This document shows, one piece after another, positions 27,748 through 36,361 of a DNA stretch of 64,000 nucleotides (its first letter is position 1; each line of letters opens with the position of its first letter). Under the pieces are notes generated by a model. It saw only the letters and a list, made by a program, of their open reading frames with translations, did not search any database and was not told where the DNA came from. The position numbers were made by a program, and so were the translations under genes. Source of the DNA: Candidatus Nitrosotenuis aquarius (GTDB lineage: Archaea; Thermoproteota; Nitrososphaeria; Nitrososphaerales; Nitrosopumilaceae); the NCBI RefSeq assembly GCF_002787055.1, contig NZ_CP024808.1, forward strand, positions 1,328,328-1,392,327, written 5' to 3'.

Positions 27748-28509
27748 ATGCTGAATCGTTTTAATAGCATTATGATTAGTATGACTGCAACAATGCTGCT
27801 TTTATTGGCATTTGTAGTAATTAATAATTCACAGGCTTATCTAGCAGTACCTGAAAAATCTTCTGGTATCTATACGGAATCAAAACTACCGGAATTGAGA
27901 TACTACAAAAATTATGACGAGCTGAGCTCTGATGGCAAAACCGCCGTAGTTTATCCAATCTTTACACAAAGTGCATATGATTGGGGTGGATTCCATGATT
28001 ATTATTCTGGTTATTGTGATTATTGTACCAACACAAGACTACATAGTGAGTATGAAAAGACATTTTCGGCCAGTGGTAATGGATTTAGAATTTTAGAGTT
28101 TTTAGGCTATCAAGTGATTGATGATATTGATATTGATAAAGATCCTACAATATTGGAACAATTTGACAAGGTAATTCTATTACACAGTGAATTTGTAACC
28201 AAAACGGAATTTGATGCCATTATTAATCATCCAAAGGTAATCTATCTTTACCCAGGAGCACTTGATTCACAAATAACTGTGGATTATGAAAAAAACACAA
28301 TCTCACTTGTACGAGGAAAATCCTATCCAACATCTGATGTTAACAGTGGATTTGATTGGAAGAATACAAACCCACAATACGCAAATGATTGGAATTGTCA
28401 TTCATGGGAATTCTATATGGTAGATAACGGCTATATGTTGAATTGTTATCCAGAAACATTCCTTCCCAATAATGGATATGAAATACTAAGAAAACTCAAG
28501 ACCCTTTAA
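27748..28509 (+). CDS. Secreted protein of unknown function inserted between archaellin genes
   Basis: A 253-residue protein with an N-terminal hydrophobic signal or anchor (about 8-27, MISMTATMLLLLAFVVINN). The exported domain is rich in Tyr and Asp and has four Cys (CDYC near residues 92-95, CHSW, NCYPE). The sequence is more AT-rich than the flanking genes. It resembles no archaellin or archaellum accessory protein. Its position between archaellins 3 and 4, on the same strand and with its own AT-rich upstream region, is unusual. It could be a glycosylation, capping or surface factor, or a recent insertion. Function unknown. Confidence 0.85.
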   Translation: MLNRFNSIMISMTATMLLLLAFVVINNSQAYLAVPEKSSGIYTESKLPELRYYKNYDELSSDGKTAVVYPIFTQSAYDWGGFHDYYSGYCDYCTNTRLHSEYEKTFSASGNGFRILEFLGYQVIDDIDIDKDPTILEQFDKVILLHSEFVTKTEFDAIINHPKVIYLYPGALDSQITVDYEKNTISLVRGKSYPTSDVNSGFDWKNTNPQYANDWNCHSWEFYMVDNGYMLNCYPETFLPNNGYEILRKLKTL

Positions 28510-28516
28510 TCAATTC

Positions 28517-28575
28517 AATGTTTGATCATCCTGATCACACTCTAGGATATACTCTTACTATATGATACAAAACCA
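28517..28575 (+). promoter_or_regulatory. Archaellin promoter element, copy 4
   Basis: CACACT at 28536-28541, ATATA at 28547-28551, ATG at 28576. The first 35 nt match copy 3. The 15 nt after the TATA differ but the total length of 59 nt is kept. Confidence 0.75.
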
Positions 28576-29298
28576 ATGAACCTTATTAGAAAAGGACACA
28601 GACAATCCCATCGAGGAGTCATAGGCGTCGAGTCTGCAATAGTTATGATTGCATTTGTAATCGTGGCTGCAGCCTTAGCTTTTGTCGTTCTCAACATGGG
28701 TTTCTCTACAACACAAAAGGCAAAGACCACAATATCTGCAGGTCTAGGCGAAGCATCAAGCACCCTAGAAGTTGCCGGTAAAGTGATTGGTTCAGGCCAT
28801 GTCTCAGCAGCAAAGCTCAACTATACTGCAGTCCCAATCAAGATTGCATCTGGAGGAGACTCTGTAAATCTTGATGATGCAACAGCGGCAGTCAAGTATC
28901 TGAGCAATTCCATCTCATACGATAACATCTATGCAGGAACACTCACAACAACCACACAAGACAACGATGATGGAACCGCAGATGGCCAGTGGCTATCACT
29001 AGAGGAAGCATCAGAATCTGCCAAAGATGAAGGATACATAAGCGATGATCCATTTGAAGCAGACGGAAGCAGCTTCCCAGCAACCACCAAGGCATACGTC
29101 TATTGGACTGTCAATGACAACAATAACGAAATCTTGGATCAGGGCGAGCATGCAGTACTAGCTATTGCATATGCAAGCGCAGACAGACCAGCAGCACTAG
29201 ACAAAGTCAGAGCTGAAATTCTGATCCCAACTGGTGCAGCATTGACCATTGAACGCCAAGTGCCGTCAATTACTACAGAAGTTGTAGATCTCGGATAG
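28576..29298 (+). CDS. Archaellin 4
   Basis: A 240-residue preprotein. The N-terminus is identical to archaellin 1 (MNLIRKGHRQSHRG, then VIGVESAIV) apart from silent differences, and its outer domain is the same as archaellin 2. The outer domain has an acidic stretch (TQDNDDGTADGQW) typical of surface-exposed archaellin regions. It is followed after 16 nt by the ArlX/ArlCDE-like gene with a Shine-Dalgarno (AGGAGTG), so archaellin 4 probably heads the transcript of the motor accessory genes. Confidence 0.95.
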   Translation: MNLIRKGHRQSHRGVIGVESAIVMIAFVIVAAALAFVVLNMGFSTTQKAKTTISAGLGEASSTLEVAGKVIGSGHVSAAKLNYTAVPIKIASGGDSVNLDDATAAVKYLSNSISYDNIYAGTLTTTTQDNDDGTADGQWLSLEEASESAKDEGYISDDPFEADGSSFPATTKAYVYWTVNDNNNEILDQGEHAVLAIAYASADRPAALDKVRAEILIPTGAALTIERQVPSITTEVVDLG

Positions 29299-29314
29299 AT
29301 GCAGGAGTGTTCTT

Positions 29315-30598
29315 ATGATCGCTCCAAGCAATCTTTTTTCTTTTTTAACTAAAACACTGAACAGTATTAATTCTGGATTTAGGACATTTCTAGCAGGAAG
29401 CATTGCGGGAATATACGCCCTAGTTTTGTATGAGGGATTTCCACAATACCTCTTTGAGCTAAACAATTCACTGTTTTACTTTGTAATACCTGTAAGCGTA
29501 ATTGTGTCTGTACTGGTAGCAGTGCCCAAATTCCTTTCAGGAGGAGCTACACCAAAACAGGCACCGAAGGCACAAGCAGTACAAGAAGATCCATTGCTAA
29601 GCGAATTGCTAGGCGAGCCGGCACAAGCAGTACAAACTGATGCTACAACAACACAAGAACCTGTTGCTGATACTGGCAAAATAGGTGGTGCAAACGCAGA
29701 ACTAGACGCGTTACTGGCTGGCGCAACTACTGCTCCCACCAGTGATACAGTAACTACTGAAATCAAAACTGAACCTGCAGCAATGTCGGGATTTGATGAA
29801 AACAGAATCCGTGAATTAATTGATCAAAAATTTGAGCCAGTAGAAAAAGACCTTACCACCTTCAAAAAGGACTTGAACAAAATCAAAGAAGACATGAAGG
29901 TAACAAAGGAAAGCGTCGATACCCTGACAGAATCATTTGAGGGAACGCTAACAGACATGAAGGCGTTCCAGGCAGAAATTTCCAATCCGCTAAACTTTAT
30001 GAGAAAATACTTTGAGGCACTAGATCTGACCAATCTGTCTGATCCGTCACTACCGCTAAAGCAAGGAATTCTCCAGGGAACAGCTCCCCAACCACCGCAA
30101 CAAGTGATACCACCACAAATGGCACAGCCACCAATACAACAAATTCCGGTAATGATCCCCGCAGGCGGAATCCCACAATCTGTTCCGCAGCCAACGCCTA
30201 GCCCCACTGCCATAGTTAGAGGAAGTGAAATGGACAACCTAGTCAAGGGAACAGATCTGGACAATCCGATGAATTCAATGATGAAGCCGTTATTCTCAGG
30301 AAATCTCTCTGTGGCAAACATGATGGCAATAGTAGAACTGGTTGGAGAAATGTTTGCAGAAAAAGGCGAAGACTGTATTGATTTACTAGTAGAGCAATGC
30401 AAGCTCATGGGATTAAAGTCAGAAGACGAGCACACCATCTACAATATCATTGACATGCTCAAAAATTCCAACATGTCAACAGAGGATGCAATATCGCAAT
30501 TATACAAATTTGCAAAGATTGTCGGCCTCAACGATAAGGAATCAGATGCATATTACGCACGACTGAACGCAAAATCCAAGCGGGAAAGGAGCAACTAG
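29315..30598 (+). CDS. Membrane-anchored archaellum accessory protein, ArlX/ArlCDE-like
   Basis: A 427-residue protein. Two N-terminal membrane helices (about 22-42 and 48-68) are followed by a low-complexity acidic/Ala-rich linker. A coiled coil at about 165-225 ends in EISNPLNFMRKYF, resembling the FlaC-type coiled coil that ends in a conserved NP motif. Then come a Pro/Gln-rich stretch (about 245-295) and a helical C-terminal domain. Crenarchaeal ArlX is membrane-anchored and forms a ring around the motor; euryarchaeal ArlC/D/E are cytoplasmic and link to chemotaxis. This protein shows traits of both. It lies between the archaellins and arlG, where arlX or arlCDE normally sit. Confidence 0.8.
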   Translation: MIAPSNLFSFLTKTLNSINSGFRTFLAGSIAGIYALVLYEGFPQYLFELNNSLFYFVIPVSVIVSVLVAVPKFLSGGATPKQAPKAQAVQEDPLLSELLGEPAQAVQTDATTTQEPVADTGKIGGANAELDALLAGATTAPTSDTVTTEIKTEPAAMSGFDENRIRELIDQKFEPVEKDLTTFKKDLNKIKEDMKVTKESVDTLTESFEGTLTDMKAFQAEISNPLNFMRKYFEALDLTNLSDPSLPLKQGILQGTAPQPPQQVIPPQMAQPPIQQIPVMIPAGGIPQSVPQPTPSPTAIVRGSEMDNLVKGTDLDNPMNSMMKPLFSGNLSVANMMAIVELVGEMFAEKGEDCIDLLVEQCKLMGLKSEDEHTIYNIIDMLKNSNMSTEDAISQLYKFAKIVGLNDKESDAYYARLNAKSKRERSN

Positions 30599-31075
30599 AT
30601 GGCATCAAGTGTAATGACAGAGGCAATTCTAATTATCGCGTCAATTGTAGTGGCAACAAGCATTGCAGGCGTGGTGATGTCGCAGGTTGGAACATTCGAG
30701 TCCACGTTTACTGCAACATCAGAGGCGCAAAAAAACGAAATGCTCACAAAACTCAAAGTAATCCACGTGATGAGAAACACTACTGCATCGCCACCAACAC
30801 TAGAAATCTGGACAAAAAATATTGGAATTGACCCAATCACCGCGCCAACATCAATAGACGTGTACTTTGGAGAATCTGGGGCTGCACAAAGAATCACATA
30901 CAGCGCTTCTGGTGGTGAAGACACGTGGAAATTCCAATCTATACCTACAATAATTCAAAAAATGGATACATTTCAGATCAAAATTACAGACACCCAACTT
31001 GCAGCTGGCAAGACCTATGTGATTAGGGTCAGCGCACCAAACGGCGTCTATTCTGATTATGTTCTTTCAACCTAA
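30599..31075 (+). CDS. arlG: Archaellum stator component ArlG
   Basis: A 158-residue pilin-like protein. The N-terminal membrane helix MASSVMTEAILIIASIVVATSIAGVV followed by MSQVGTFESTFTATSEAQKNEM is typical of ArlG (FlaG). The rest is a beta-sandwich outer domain. ArlG forms filaments capped by ArlF in the pseudoperiplasm and contacts the S-layer as part of the stator. Its ATG follows the previous stop directly (TAGATG). Confidence 0.92.
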   Translation: MASSVMTEAILIIASIVVATSIAGVVMSQVGTFESTFTATSEAQKNEMLTKLKVIHVMRNTTASPPTLEIWTKNIGIDPITAPTSIDVYFGESGAAQRITYSASGGEDTWKFQSIPTIIQKMDTFQIKITDTQLAAGKTYVIRVSAPNGVYSDYVLST

Positions 31076-31087
31076 TGGAGATGACAC

Positions 31088-31606
31088 ATGGGCCTAAGCG
31101 TAGCAATTGCAGGAGGCATAGTCATGTTTTCCCTAGTGTACATACTACTGATGTTGCCTGGAGTGGTAGATCAAACCACATCAGTGACAAAAGCCTCATC
31201 TGCCGTTTCTGATGTAGAAAATTCCATACTAAAGACAAACATCGCAATGAGCACATTTTCTGCCACGTCTGGCTCCACTACAATGGACTTTACCATAACT
31301 AATTCTGGCACTGAAAAGCTTTGGAACTATGAAAAATTCAATCTGATTGTAACATATCCAATTGCCGGAAACACAAACAAGACCCAATCCTTTACATACC
31401 AAAGTGGTGCATGTGTAACTCCTGCAGCTGGTAAATGGTGCATTGTATCTATTACTGGTGATAACTTTGATCCAAACATATTGAACACAAACGAGGCACT
31501 AAACGGCAGACTTACTACCAGTACAACTCCTGATACTGGAACTGCGTATGCCACGATTTCCACTGATGTGGGAGTAACTGCAAGCCGAACAGACAGTACT
31601 ACCTAG
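31088..31606 (+). CDS. arlF: Archaellum stator component ArlF
   Basis: A 172-residue protein starting MGLSVAIAGGIVMFSLVYILLMLPGVV, an ArlF-type (FlaF) N-terminal helix, then a beta-rich domain with two Cys (CVTPAAGKWC). ArlF binds S-layer protein and anchors the motor. It lies 12 nt after arlG with GGAG as the ribosome site (TGGAGATG). The gene order G-F-H-I-J follows the crenarchaeal plan. Confidence 0.9.
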   Translation: MGLSVAIAGGIVMFSLVYILLMLPGVVDQTTSVTKASSAVSDVENSILKTNIAMSTFSATSGSTTMDFTITNSGTEKLWNYEKFNLIVTYPIAGNTNKTQSFTYQSGACVTPAAGKWCIVSITGDNFDPNILNTNEALNGRLTTSTTPDTGTAYATISTDVGVTASRTDSTT

Positions 31607-31660
31607 TTTCGTTCGAAAAGACCAAACACCATTTTATATCAAATTTTTCTTCAGAAATTT

Positions 31661-31708
31661 TTGTTGAACCTAGTAGTTATCTATTTTATAAAATGGAGTG
31701 AAAAATGA
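31661..31708 (+). CDS. Possible 15-codon leader ORF before arlH
   Basis: A TATA-like TTTATATC (31633-31640) places the transcript start near 31661, where a TTG opens a 15-codon frame (LLNLVVIYFIKWSEK). Its TGA overlaps the arlH start (ATGA). This is the same arrangement as before cheB and cheW2, but with TTG and without the CACACT motif, so support is weaker. Confidence 0.3.
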   Translation: MLNLVVIYFIKWSEK

Positions 31709-32406
31709 CTGAGATAATTCCGTGCACTAATGAAGAAGTCGACAGACAATTTGGAGGGGGAATTCCGTTTCCAACCCTGATGCTAATTGAGGGAGATCAT
31801 GGAACAGGAAAATCTGCACTTGCTGCACAATTCATGAAAGGATTTCTGCACTCTGGCAAAAAAATTCTCTGCGTTACCGAAAACACCGTCAAAGAATACA
31901 TCGAAAACATGAAAGCTATTACGTTTAATTTCTCTACTGCATTTTTGCGAAATCGTCTAACCATAATGCCACTACACATGTATGGAGTCCAGTGGAACAA
32001 GGAACAGTCCGCATATTTGCTACCAGTAGTCGGCAAATACATTGGTAACAGCTTCAAAGAGCACAATTGCGTCGTAATTGACTCATTATCATTATTGACA
32101 GTGTTTTCTGATGCTAGTCGCATTTTAGAGTTTTTCACCCAGTGCAAGTACTTGGTTGCGCGCGGCATGAGCATTATCATAACAATGCATCCAGAAGACA
32201 TTCCGCCAGACCTTAGAATGCGAGTAAAGGGCGGCGTGGATGTGTATCTGAAGCTTGGCTCTACTAATATCGGCGGCAAGGATGTCAAGACACTAAAAAT
32301 AGTAAAACTGATTGGCTCTAAGGAAAACACCGACTCTGGATTTGCCTTTGAAGTGGACATGACCTTTGGAATAAAGATCGTCCCAATCTCAATGGCAAAC
32401 GCATAG
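31705..32406 (+). CDS. arlH: Archaellum motor regulator ArlH (KaiC-like ATPase)
   Basis: A 233-residue RecA/KaiC-like protein with Walker A GDHGTGKS at about residues 31-38 and a Walker B-like CVVIDSLSLL at about 115-124. ArlH binds nucleotide and docks on ArlI to gate archaellum assembly and rotation. A Shine-Dalgarno-like GGAGTG lies 5-10 nt before the ATG, implying a 5' leader. It begins the second part of the cluster (H-I-J), with a separate promoter in the 98-bp gap. Confidence 0.95.
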   Translation: MTEIIPCTNEEVDRQFGGGIPFPTLMLIEGDHGTGKSALAAQFMKGFLHSGKKILCVTENTVKEYIENMKAITFNFSTAFLRNRLTIMPLHMYGVQWNKEQSAYLLPVVGKYIGNSFKEHNCVVIDSLSLLTVFSDASRILEFFTQCKYLVARGMSIIITMHPEDIPPDLRMRVKGGVDVYLKLGSTNIGGKDVKTLKIVKLIGSKENTDSGFAFEVDMTFGIKIVPISMANA

Positions 32407-32416
32407 GAGGCAGAAA

Positions 32417-34090
32417 ATGCCGTTTGACTTTGCTCAAGTAAGGGACAAGCGCTTCACTGAGGAGCTCAAAAAATCGCCTCACCTGCTAAACTATATTGAC
32501 ACATACACCTCGCGAGGAAATCCCCTACCGCTGTTTACAGAGGCACTGCAGGCAGAGCACAAAAAGCTCAAAGAGCCGAACCTAGTATATCAAGTCACTG
32601 ACACTACCTACATCCACATCAATCCCCACACAAGTGCTGACGATGGCTATATGGAATATGTCATAGTAGAGCCAGACCCACCAGAGAGAAAGGTAATGGA
32701 TATTGCAGACAAGATGTTTGCAATCCGCTCAGCAGACATGATCCCGCCGGCAGAAATCACAGAGCGCTTCAACATGATAGAGAACTATCTAAAGACTAGC
32801 ACCACAATTTCTGAAACACCTGTTGACTATAACGCGTTGGGCGATGTGTACAAACTGCAAACACTTCCAGTATACAAAAACGACTGGACTGGACTGCGGT
32901 ATCATTTTCTGCAAAAAAGAGCAGGAACTGGAATCTTGGATCCATTTCTTTCTGATTCCAACCTAGAAGATATCTCCATTATTGGTGCAGGAAACGTATA
33001 TGTGATCCACAAGTCCTTTGGCGCACTAAAATGTCCATTATTCCTTGGTGTAGAGGAAATTGATGAGCTTATCATATCCATGTCGGAACAATTTGGAAAA
33101 ACTGTATCACATGCAAAGCCAGTAATTGACGCAGTACTGCCGGATGGGTCCAGAATCAACATTGTGTTTGGAAAAGACATTTCCAGAAAGGGCACAAACG
33201 CAACCATAAGAAAGTTTGCAAGCACGCCATTGTCGATTACCCAAGTTCTGACATCAAAGGCACTTGACTTTAGAGAGGCAGCCTACATGTGGATGATGCT
33301 ACAGGAAGGCATGAGTGTTTTCATCAACGGGGAAACCGCATCTGGTAAAACCACCACGCTTATGGCATTGACTGCATTTATCCCATCAAACTGGAAAATT
33401 GTAACAATAGAAGATACCCCTGAGCTTACACTGCCACATTCTAACTGGATCACAGAGCAAACAAGGGACACGGGAAACCCAGAATCCTCCGTTACAATGT
33501 TTGACTTGCTAAAGGCCGCATTAAGACAGCGTCCAAACTATATCTTTGTGGGAGAAATCAGAGGAGCCGAAGCAAACATTGCGTTTCAGGCTATGCAGAC
33601 AGGCCACCCAGTAGTGTCGACATTCCACGCAGCAAACATGACTGCACTAATCCAGAGAATTACCAACCCGCCGATGCTAATCCCAAAGACAAACGTGGAA
33701 AACCTAAACATTGGACTATTCCAAGGCGCAGTCCAGGGGCCTGGCGGAAAAAGAGTAAGGCGTGTCTTGTCCATTAACGAAATTCTTGGATATAATGCAG
33801 AAGGCGGCAACATCATGTTCATTCCTGTCTTTAACTGGGATCCGGGAACAGACGATGTAAAGTTCAGGGGCAAGGGTTCCAGTGCCCTTTTTGTGCAAAA
33901 GGTGCTCGAAAAGCGAGGCATGCACAAAAAAGACGAGGGACTATTGTACGAAGAGCTGGAATTGCGCGCAAAAATCCTGCAAAAAATGATGGAAAAGAGA
34001 ATCTTCAACTTTTATGATGTATTTGACTCTATTTCCCACTGCAGAGAAATTGGCCTTGAGGCATTCTACAAGGAGCTTGATACACTATGA
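32417..34090 (+). CDS. arlI: Archaellum assembly and rotation ATPase ArlI
   Basis: A 557-residue type IV secretion/PilT-superfamily ATPase. The N-terminal domain (about 1-230) is followed by the RecA-like domain with Walker A GETASGKTT from residue 305, an Asp-box-like TIEDTPEL, Walker B NYIFVGEIRGAE and a His-box STFHAAN. It powers both filament assembly and torque at the cytoplasmic face, together with ArlH and ArlJ. Ten bases after arlH with an AGGAGG ribosome site; overlaps arlJ by 4 nt. Confidence 0.97.
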   Translation: MPFDFAQVRDKRFTEELKKSPHLLNYIDTYTSRGNPLPLFTEALQAEHKKLKEPNLVYQVTDTTYIHINPHTSADDGYMEYVIVEPDPPERKVMDIADKMFAIRSADMIPPAEITERFNMIENYLKTSTTISETPVDYNALGDVYKLQTLPVYKNDWTGLRYHFLQKRAGTGILDPFLSDSNLEDISIIGAGNVYVIHKSFGALKCPLFLGVEEIDELIISMSEQFGKTVSHAKPVIDAVLPDGSRINIVFGKDISRKGTNATIRKFASTPLSITQVLTSKALDFREAAYMWMMLQEGMSVFINGETASGKTTTLMALTAFIPSNWKIVTIEDTPELTLPHSNWITEQTRDTGNPESSVTMFDLLKAALRQRPNYIFVGEIRGAEANIAFQAMQTGHPVVSTFHAANMTALIQRITNPPMLIPKTNVENLNIGLFQGAVQGPGGKRVRRVLSINEILGYNAEGGNIMFIPVFNWDPGTDDVKFRGKGSSALFVQKVLEKRGMHKKDEGLLYEELELRAKILQKMMEKRIFNFYDVFDSISHCREIGLEAFYKELDTL

Positions 34091-35571
34091 TGCAGATTCC
34101 ATTATTCAAGAATCTCTCGCTAGCTAACATACAGAAAACCGACGAGAAATTTGTGTATTTTGTGGCGTTTTTGTACAGCATCTCTACTGGCGAGGTGGGT
34201 GGAATCGATCTAATCAAGACATCGCGTGAGACAAACTATGGCAAATACACGGCGGCATTCAAGGAAGTATACCAGCTTGGAATAGGCTGGGGCTATGGCG
34301 TATCAAGATCGCTGGAGATGATAGCAGACAAGGTCTCAACCGACAAGGCAGACCAGCTAAAGCAATTACTGATGAAGCTGGCGCAGGTAATCAGGCTGGG
34401 CGATTCACTAAAGACATTTCTGGCAGAAGAGCTCAAGGGAACGCTTGTCAACTATGCCATAGTATATGAGAGAAAGCTGGAAAACCAAAAACTATTCCTA
34501 GAAATGTTCTATACGCTAATGTCTACTGCGGCGTTTATGATTGCCGCAAATTCGATTATGAGCATGCTCATGGGCCAGGAAAACTCGGAGCAAATTCTGC
34601 TAATGTCGTTTATTGGAGTGGCTGCAAGCATGAGCGCATTTGTGTTTATGATGTATGTCATGTTTCCTAGAGACAAGCTGGGATATGCAAGCGCGGACGA
34701 CGACCTCAAATTCCGACTCAAAGTCTACATGGCAGTAGGTGCAGGCGTTGGAGTAGGAGTGGTACTTGCACTAACTCAGGTAATTCCACTTACCATAGCG
34801 GTGGGAATTGCAGGTGCTCCGCTTATCTATCCTGGACTAGTTGCAAGAAAAATGGAGCAAAAAATCAGGCAGCTAAACGACTGGTATCCGCAATTCATCA
34901 GGCACTTTGGCGAAATCTATGCCACAGTGGGCTCAGTCGGAGGCGCACTAGAGGCAGTGCTTCGAAGCGACTTTGGACCGCTCCAGGAACAAATCCAGAG
35001 ATTCAAAAACAGAATCAGGCACAGAATAGAGCAAAAGGTGGCATTTGAGCTCATGTCTCGCGACGCTGGAAGCGAAATAATTGCAAACGGAAACTCTGTC
35101 ATATCATATGCCATGGACAAGGGTGGCAACCTTCACATTGCCGGAAACCAAGTATCAGAGATTACCACCAAAATCAACGAGCTGCGAGCAAAGCGCACCC
35201 AGACAGCAAAGACCTTTGAGACAATCATTATAGTATTGCATGCGTTAACCCTTGCCGTATTTGGCTTGATGAACAAGCTTACTGGAATCTTCTTTGATCT
35301 TGTAAACACAGTAGATGTGTCCAATGATACCTTGAGTCTTACACCAATTGACCCACAGTTCATGGCGATGATGATGCCTGCAATGATAATTATGACCTCG
35401 GCAATATCTGCAATGGCACTCAAAGTAGCACAGGGAGGGCTGTACAAGACTGTCTTTTACCATGTTGCACTATTGATGGCAATTGGATCTGCTGTAATGT
35501 TTGTAATGGATTCTCTGCTGTCTGATTATCTGGCAACGCACGTACTGGACTTTGTCAAGCCTGAAGTCTAG
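34087..35571 (+). CDS. arlJ: Archaellum membrane platform ArlJ
   Basis: A 494-residue polytopic protein of the TadC/FlaJ family with seven to nine hydrophobic segments and two cytoplasmic basic loops. The IRQLNDWYPQFIRHFGEIYATVGSVGGALEAVLRSDFGPL region matches the conserved cytoplasmic domain that engages ArlI. It completes the motor core. Start ATG at 34087 overlaps the arlI stop (ATGA). Confidence 0.95.
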   Translation: MMQIPLFKNLSLANIQKTDEKFVYFVAFLYSISTGEVGGIDLIKTSRETNYGKYTAAFKEVYQLGIGWGYGVSRSLEMIADKVSTDKADQLKQLLMKLAQVIRLGDSLKTFLAEELKGTLVNYAIVYERKLENQKLFLEMFYTLMSTAAFMIAANSIMSMLMGQENSEQILLMSFIGVAASMSAFVFMMYVMFPRDKLGYASADDDLKFRLKVYMAVGAGVGVGVVLALTQVIPLTIAVGIAGAPLIYPGLVARKMEQKIRQLNDWYPQFIRHFGEIYATVGSVGGALEAVLRSDFGPLQEQIQRFKNRIRHRIEQKVAFELMSRDAGSEIIANGNSVISYAMDKGGNLHIAGNQVSEITTKINELRAKRTQTAKTFETIIIVLHALTLAVFGLMNKLTGIFFDLVNTVDVSNDTLSLTPIDPQFMAMMMPAMIIMTSAISAMALKVAQGGLYKTVFYHVALLMAIGSAVMFVMDSLLSDYLATHVLDFVKPEV

Positions 35572-35591
35572 TTCTGTACGGGCAAACCAAA

Positions 35592-35609
35592 CACACAGCA
35601 TTCTATAAT
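35592..35609 (+). promoter_or_regulatory. Motility promoter element of cheW1
   Basis: CACACA (35592-35597), 5 nt, then CTATAAT (35603-35609). The ATG at 35631 is 39 nt after the motif start, the same geometry as the archaellin promoters, giving a leaderless mRNA. Confidence 0.6.
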
Positions 35610-35630
35610 GCTGATTGCAAAAATCATATC

Positions 35631-36284
35631 ATGAGTACTCAGGTAGCGTCTGCAGACACCATACAGGTAGTCTCATTTATGCTACAAAACCAAGCAGGCA
35701 AAAAAGAAGACTATGCCATCCCAATAGAACAGGTGCGAGAAATCAGATCAGTTGAGAAAATAACTCGAGTGCCAAAATCAGAACCTCACGTAAAAGGGAT
35801 CATGAATCTGCGCGGCCTGATTATACCAGTAATTGATGTCAAAGAAAAACTGGGCCTGGGCTCGCAAGGGGCAGCAAACACAAAGCAAAGAATCCTTGTC
35901 ACAAACATTGCGGATTCACTTACCGGACTGCTCGTTGACGAAGTAGACCAAGTAATGAGAATCCAGACCAAGGACATTGATTCTGCGCCACAGACGGCGT
36001 CAGAATCGCATCATTATATTCATGGAATAGCAAAACTGGACCAAAGACTGGTTATACTAATTGATGCAGAAATACTGCTTTTGGGCAAAAAAGAAGAACA
36101 AGAACAAAAAGCCGAAACTCAACAAGTATCACAACTGGAACCTACAAAGCCACAAACCGAAATGGCCCAGGTGGAAAACTCTGGCCAATCAATAGAAGAC
36201 ATTCCACCAGAACTTGCCGCGGTATTTGCAGAAGATGAGCAGGGAATTGCCCCAACACAAATAATCCGAGAAGAAACATCCTAG
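35631..36284 (+). CDS. cheW: Chemotaxis coupling protein CheW (first copy)
   Basis: A 217-residue protein. Residues 1-150 form the CheW beta-barrel with YAIPIEQVREIRSVEKITRVP, VKGIMNLRGLIIPVIDVKEKLGL and LLVDEVDQVMRI, which link receptors to CheA. The C-terminal 65 residues are an acidic, Gln-rich tail (KKEEQEQKAETQQ) absent from the second CheW. The core is closely related to the copy at 41509. It has its own leaderless promoter. Confidence 0.95.
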   Translation: MSTQVASADTIQVVSFMLQNQAGKKEDYAIPIEQVREIRSVEKITRVPKSEPHVKGIMNLRGLIIPVIDVKEKLGLGSQGAANTKQRILVTNIADSLTGLLVDEVDQVMRIQTKDIDSAPQTASESHHYIHGIAKLDQRLVILIDAEILLLGKKEEQEQKAETQQVSQLEPTKPQTEMAQVENSGQSIEDIPPELAAVFAEDEQGIAPTQIIREETS

Positions 36285-36328
36285 TTCTTGCCAGTCTGGC
36301 ACCGATCTTGGAGGCAAAATTCCTTGGG

Positions 36329-36336
36329 GTTTAAAG
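36329..36336 (+). promoter_or_regulatory. TATA box of the 85-residue gene
   Basis: GTTTAAAG about 30 nt before the ATG at 36362, consistent with a leaderless or near-leaderless transcript. Confidence 0.4.
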
Positions 36337-36361
36337 CAATACCTGCTGCTGGGCACCATAC

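Larger units (their letters stand above)
26244..29264 (+). repeat. Conversion tract shared by archaellins 2 and 4
   Basis: 26244-26347 matches 28657-28760 and 26374-26851 matches 28787-29264 at a constant 2413-bp offset. The 104-bp and 478-bp tracts appear identical by eye, with only the 26 nt between them diverged. Identity including third codon positions indicates recent homogenisation. Confidence 0.85.

Noticed and set aside
26178-29298. Mobile element suggested by long identical DNA in the archaellin region
   Set aside because: Identity starts and ends inside archaellin genes; no transposase, terminal inverted repeats or target duplications are visible.
29299-29352. Mini-ORF starting at ATG 29299 before the ArlX-like gene
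   Set aside because: Its frame runs past the downstream start without a stop-start overlap, and the codons (a run of Phe) look accidental.
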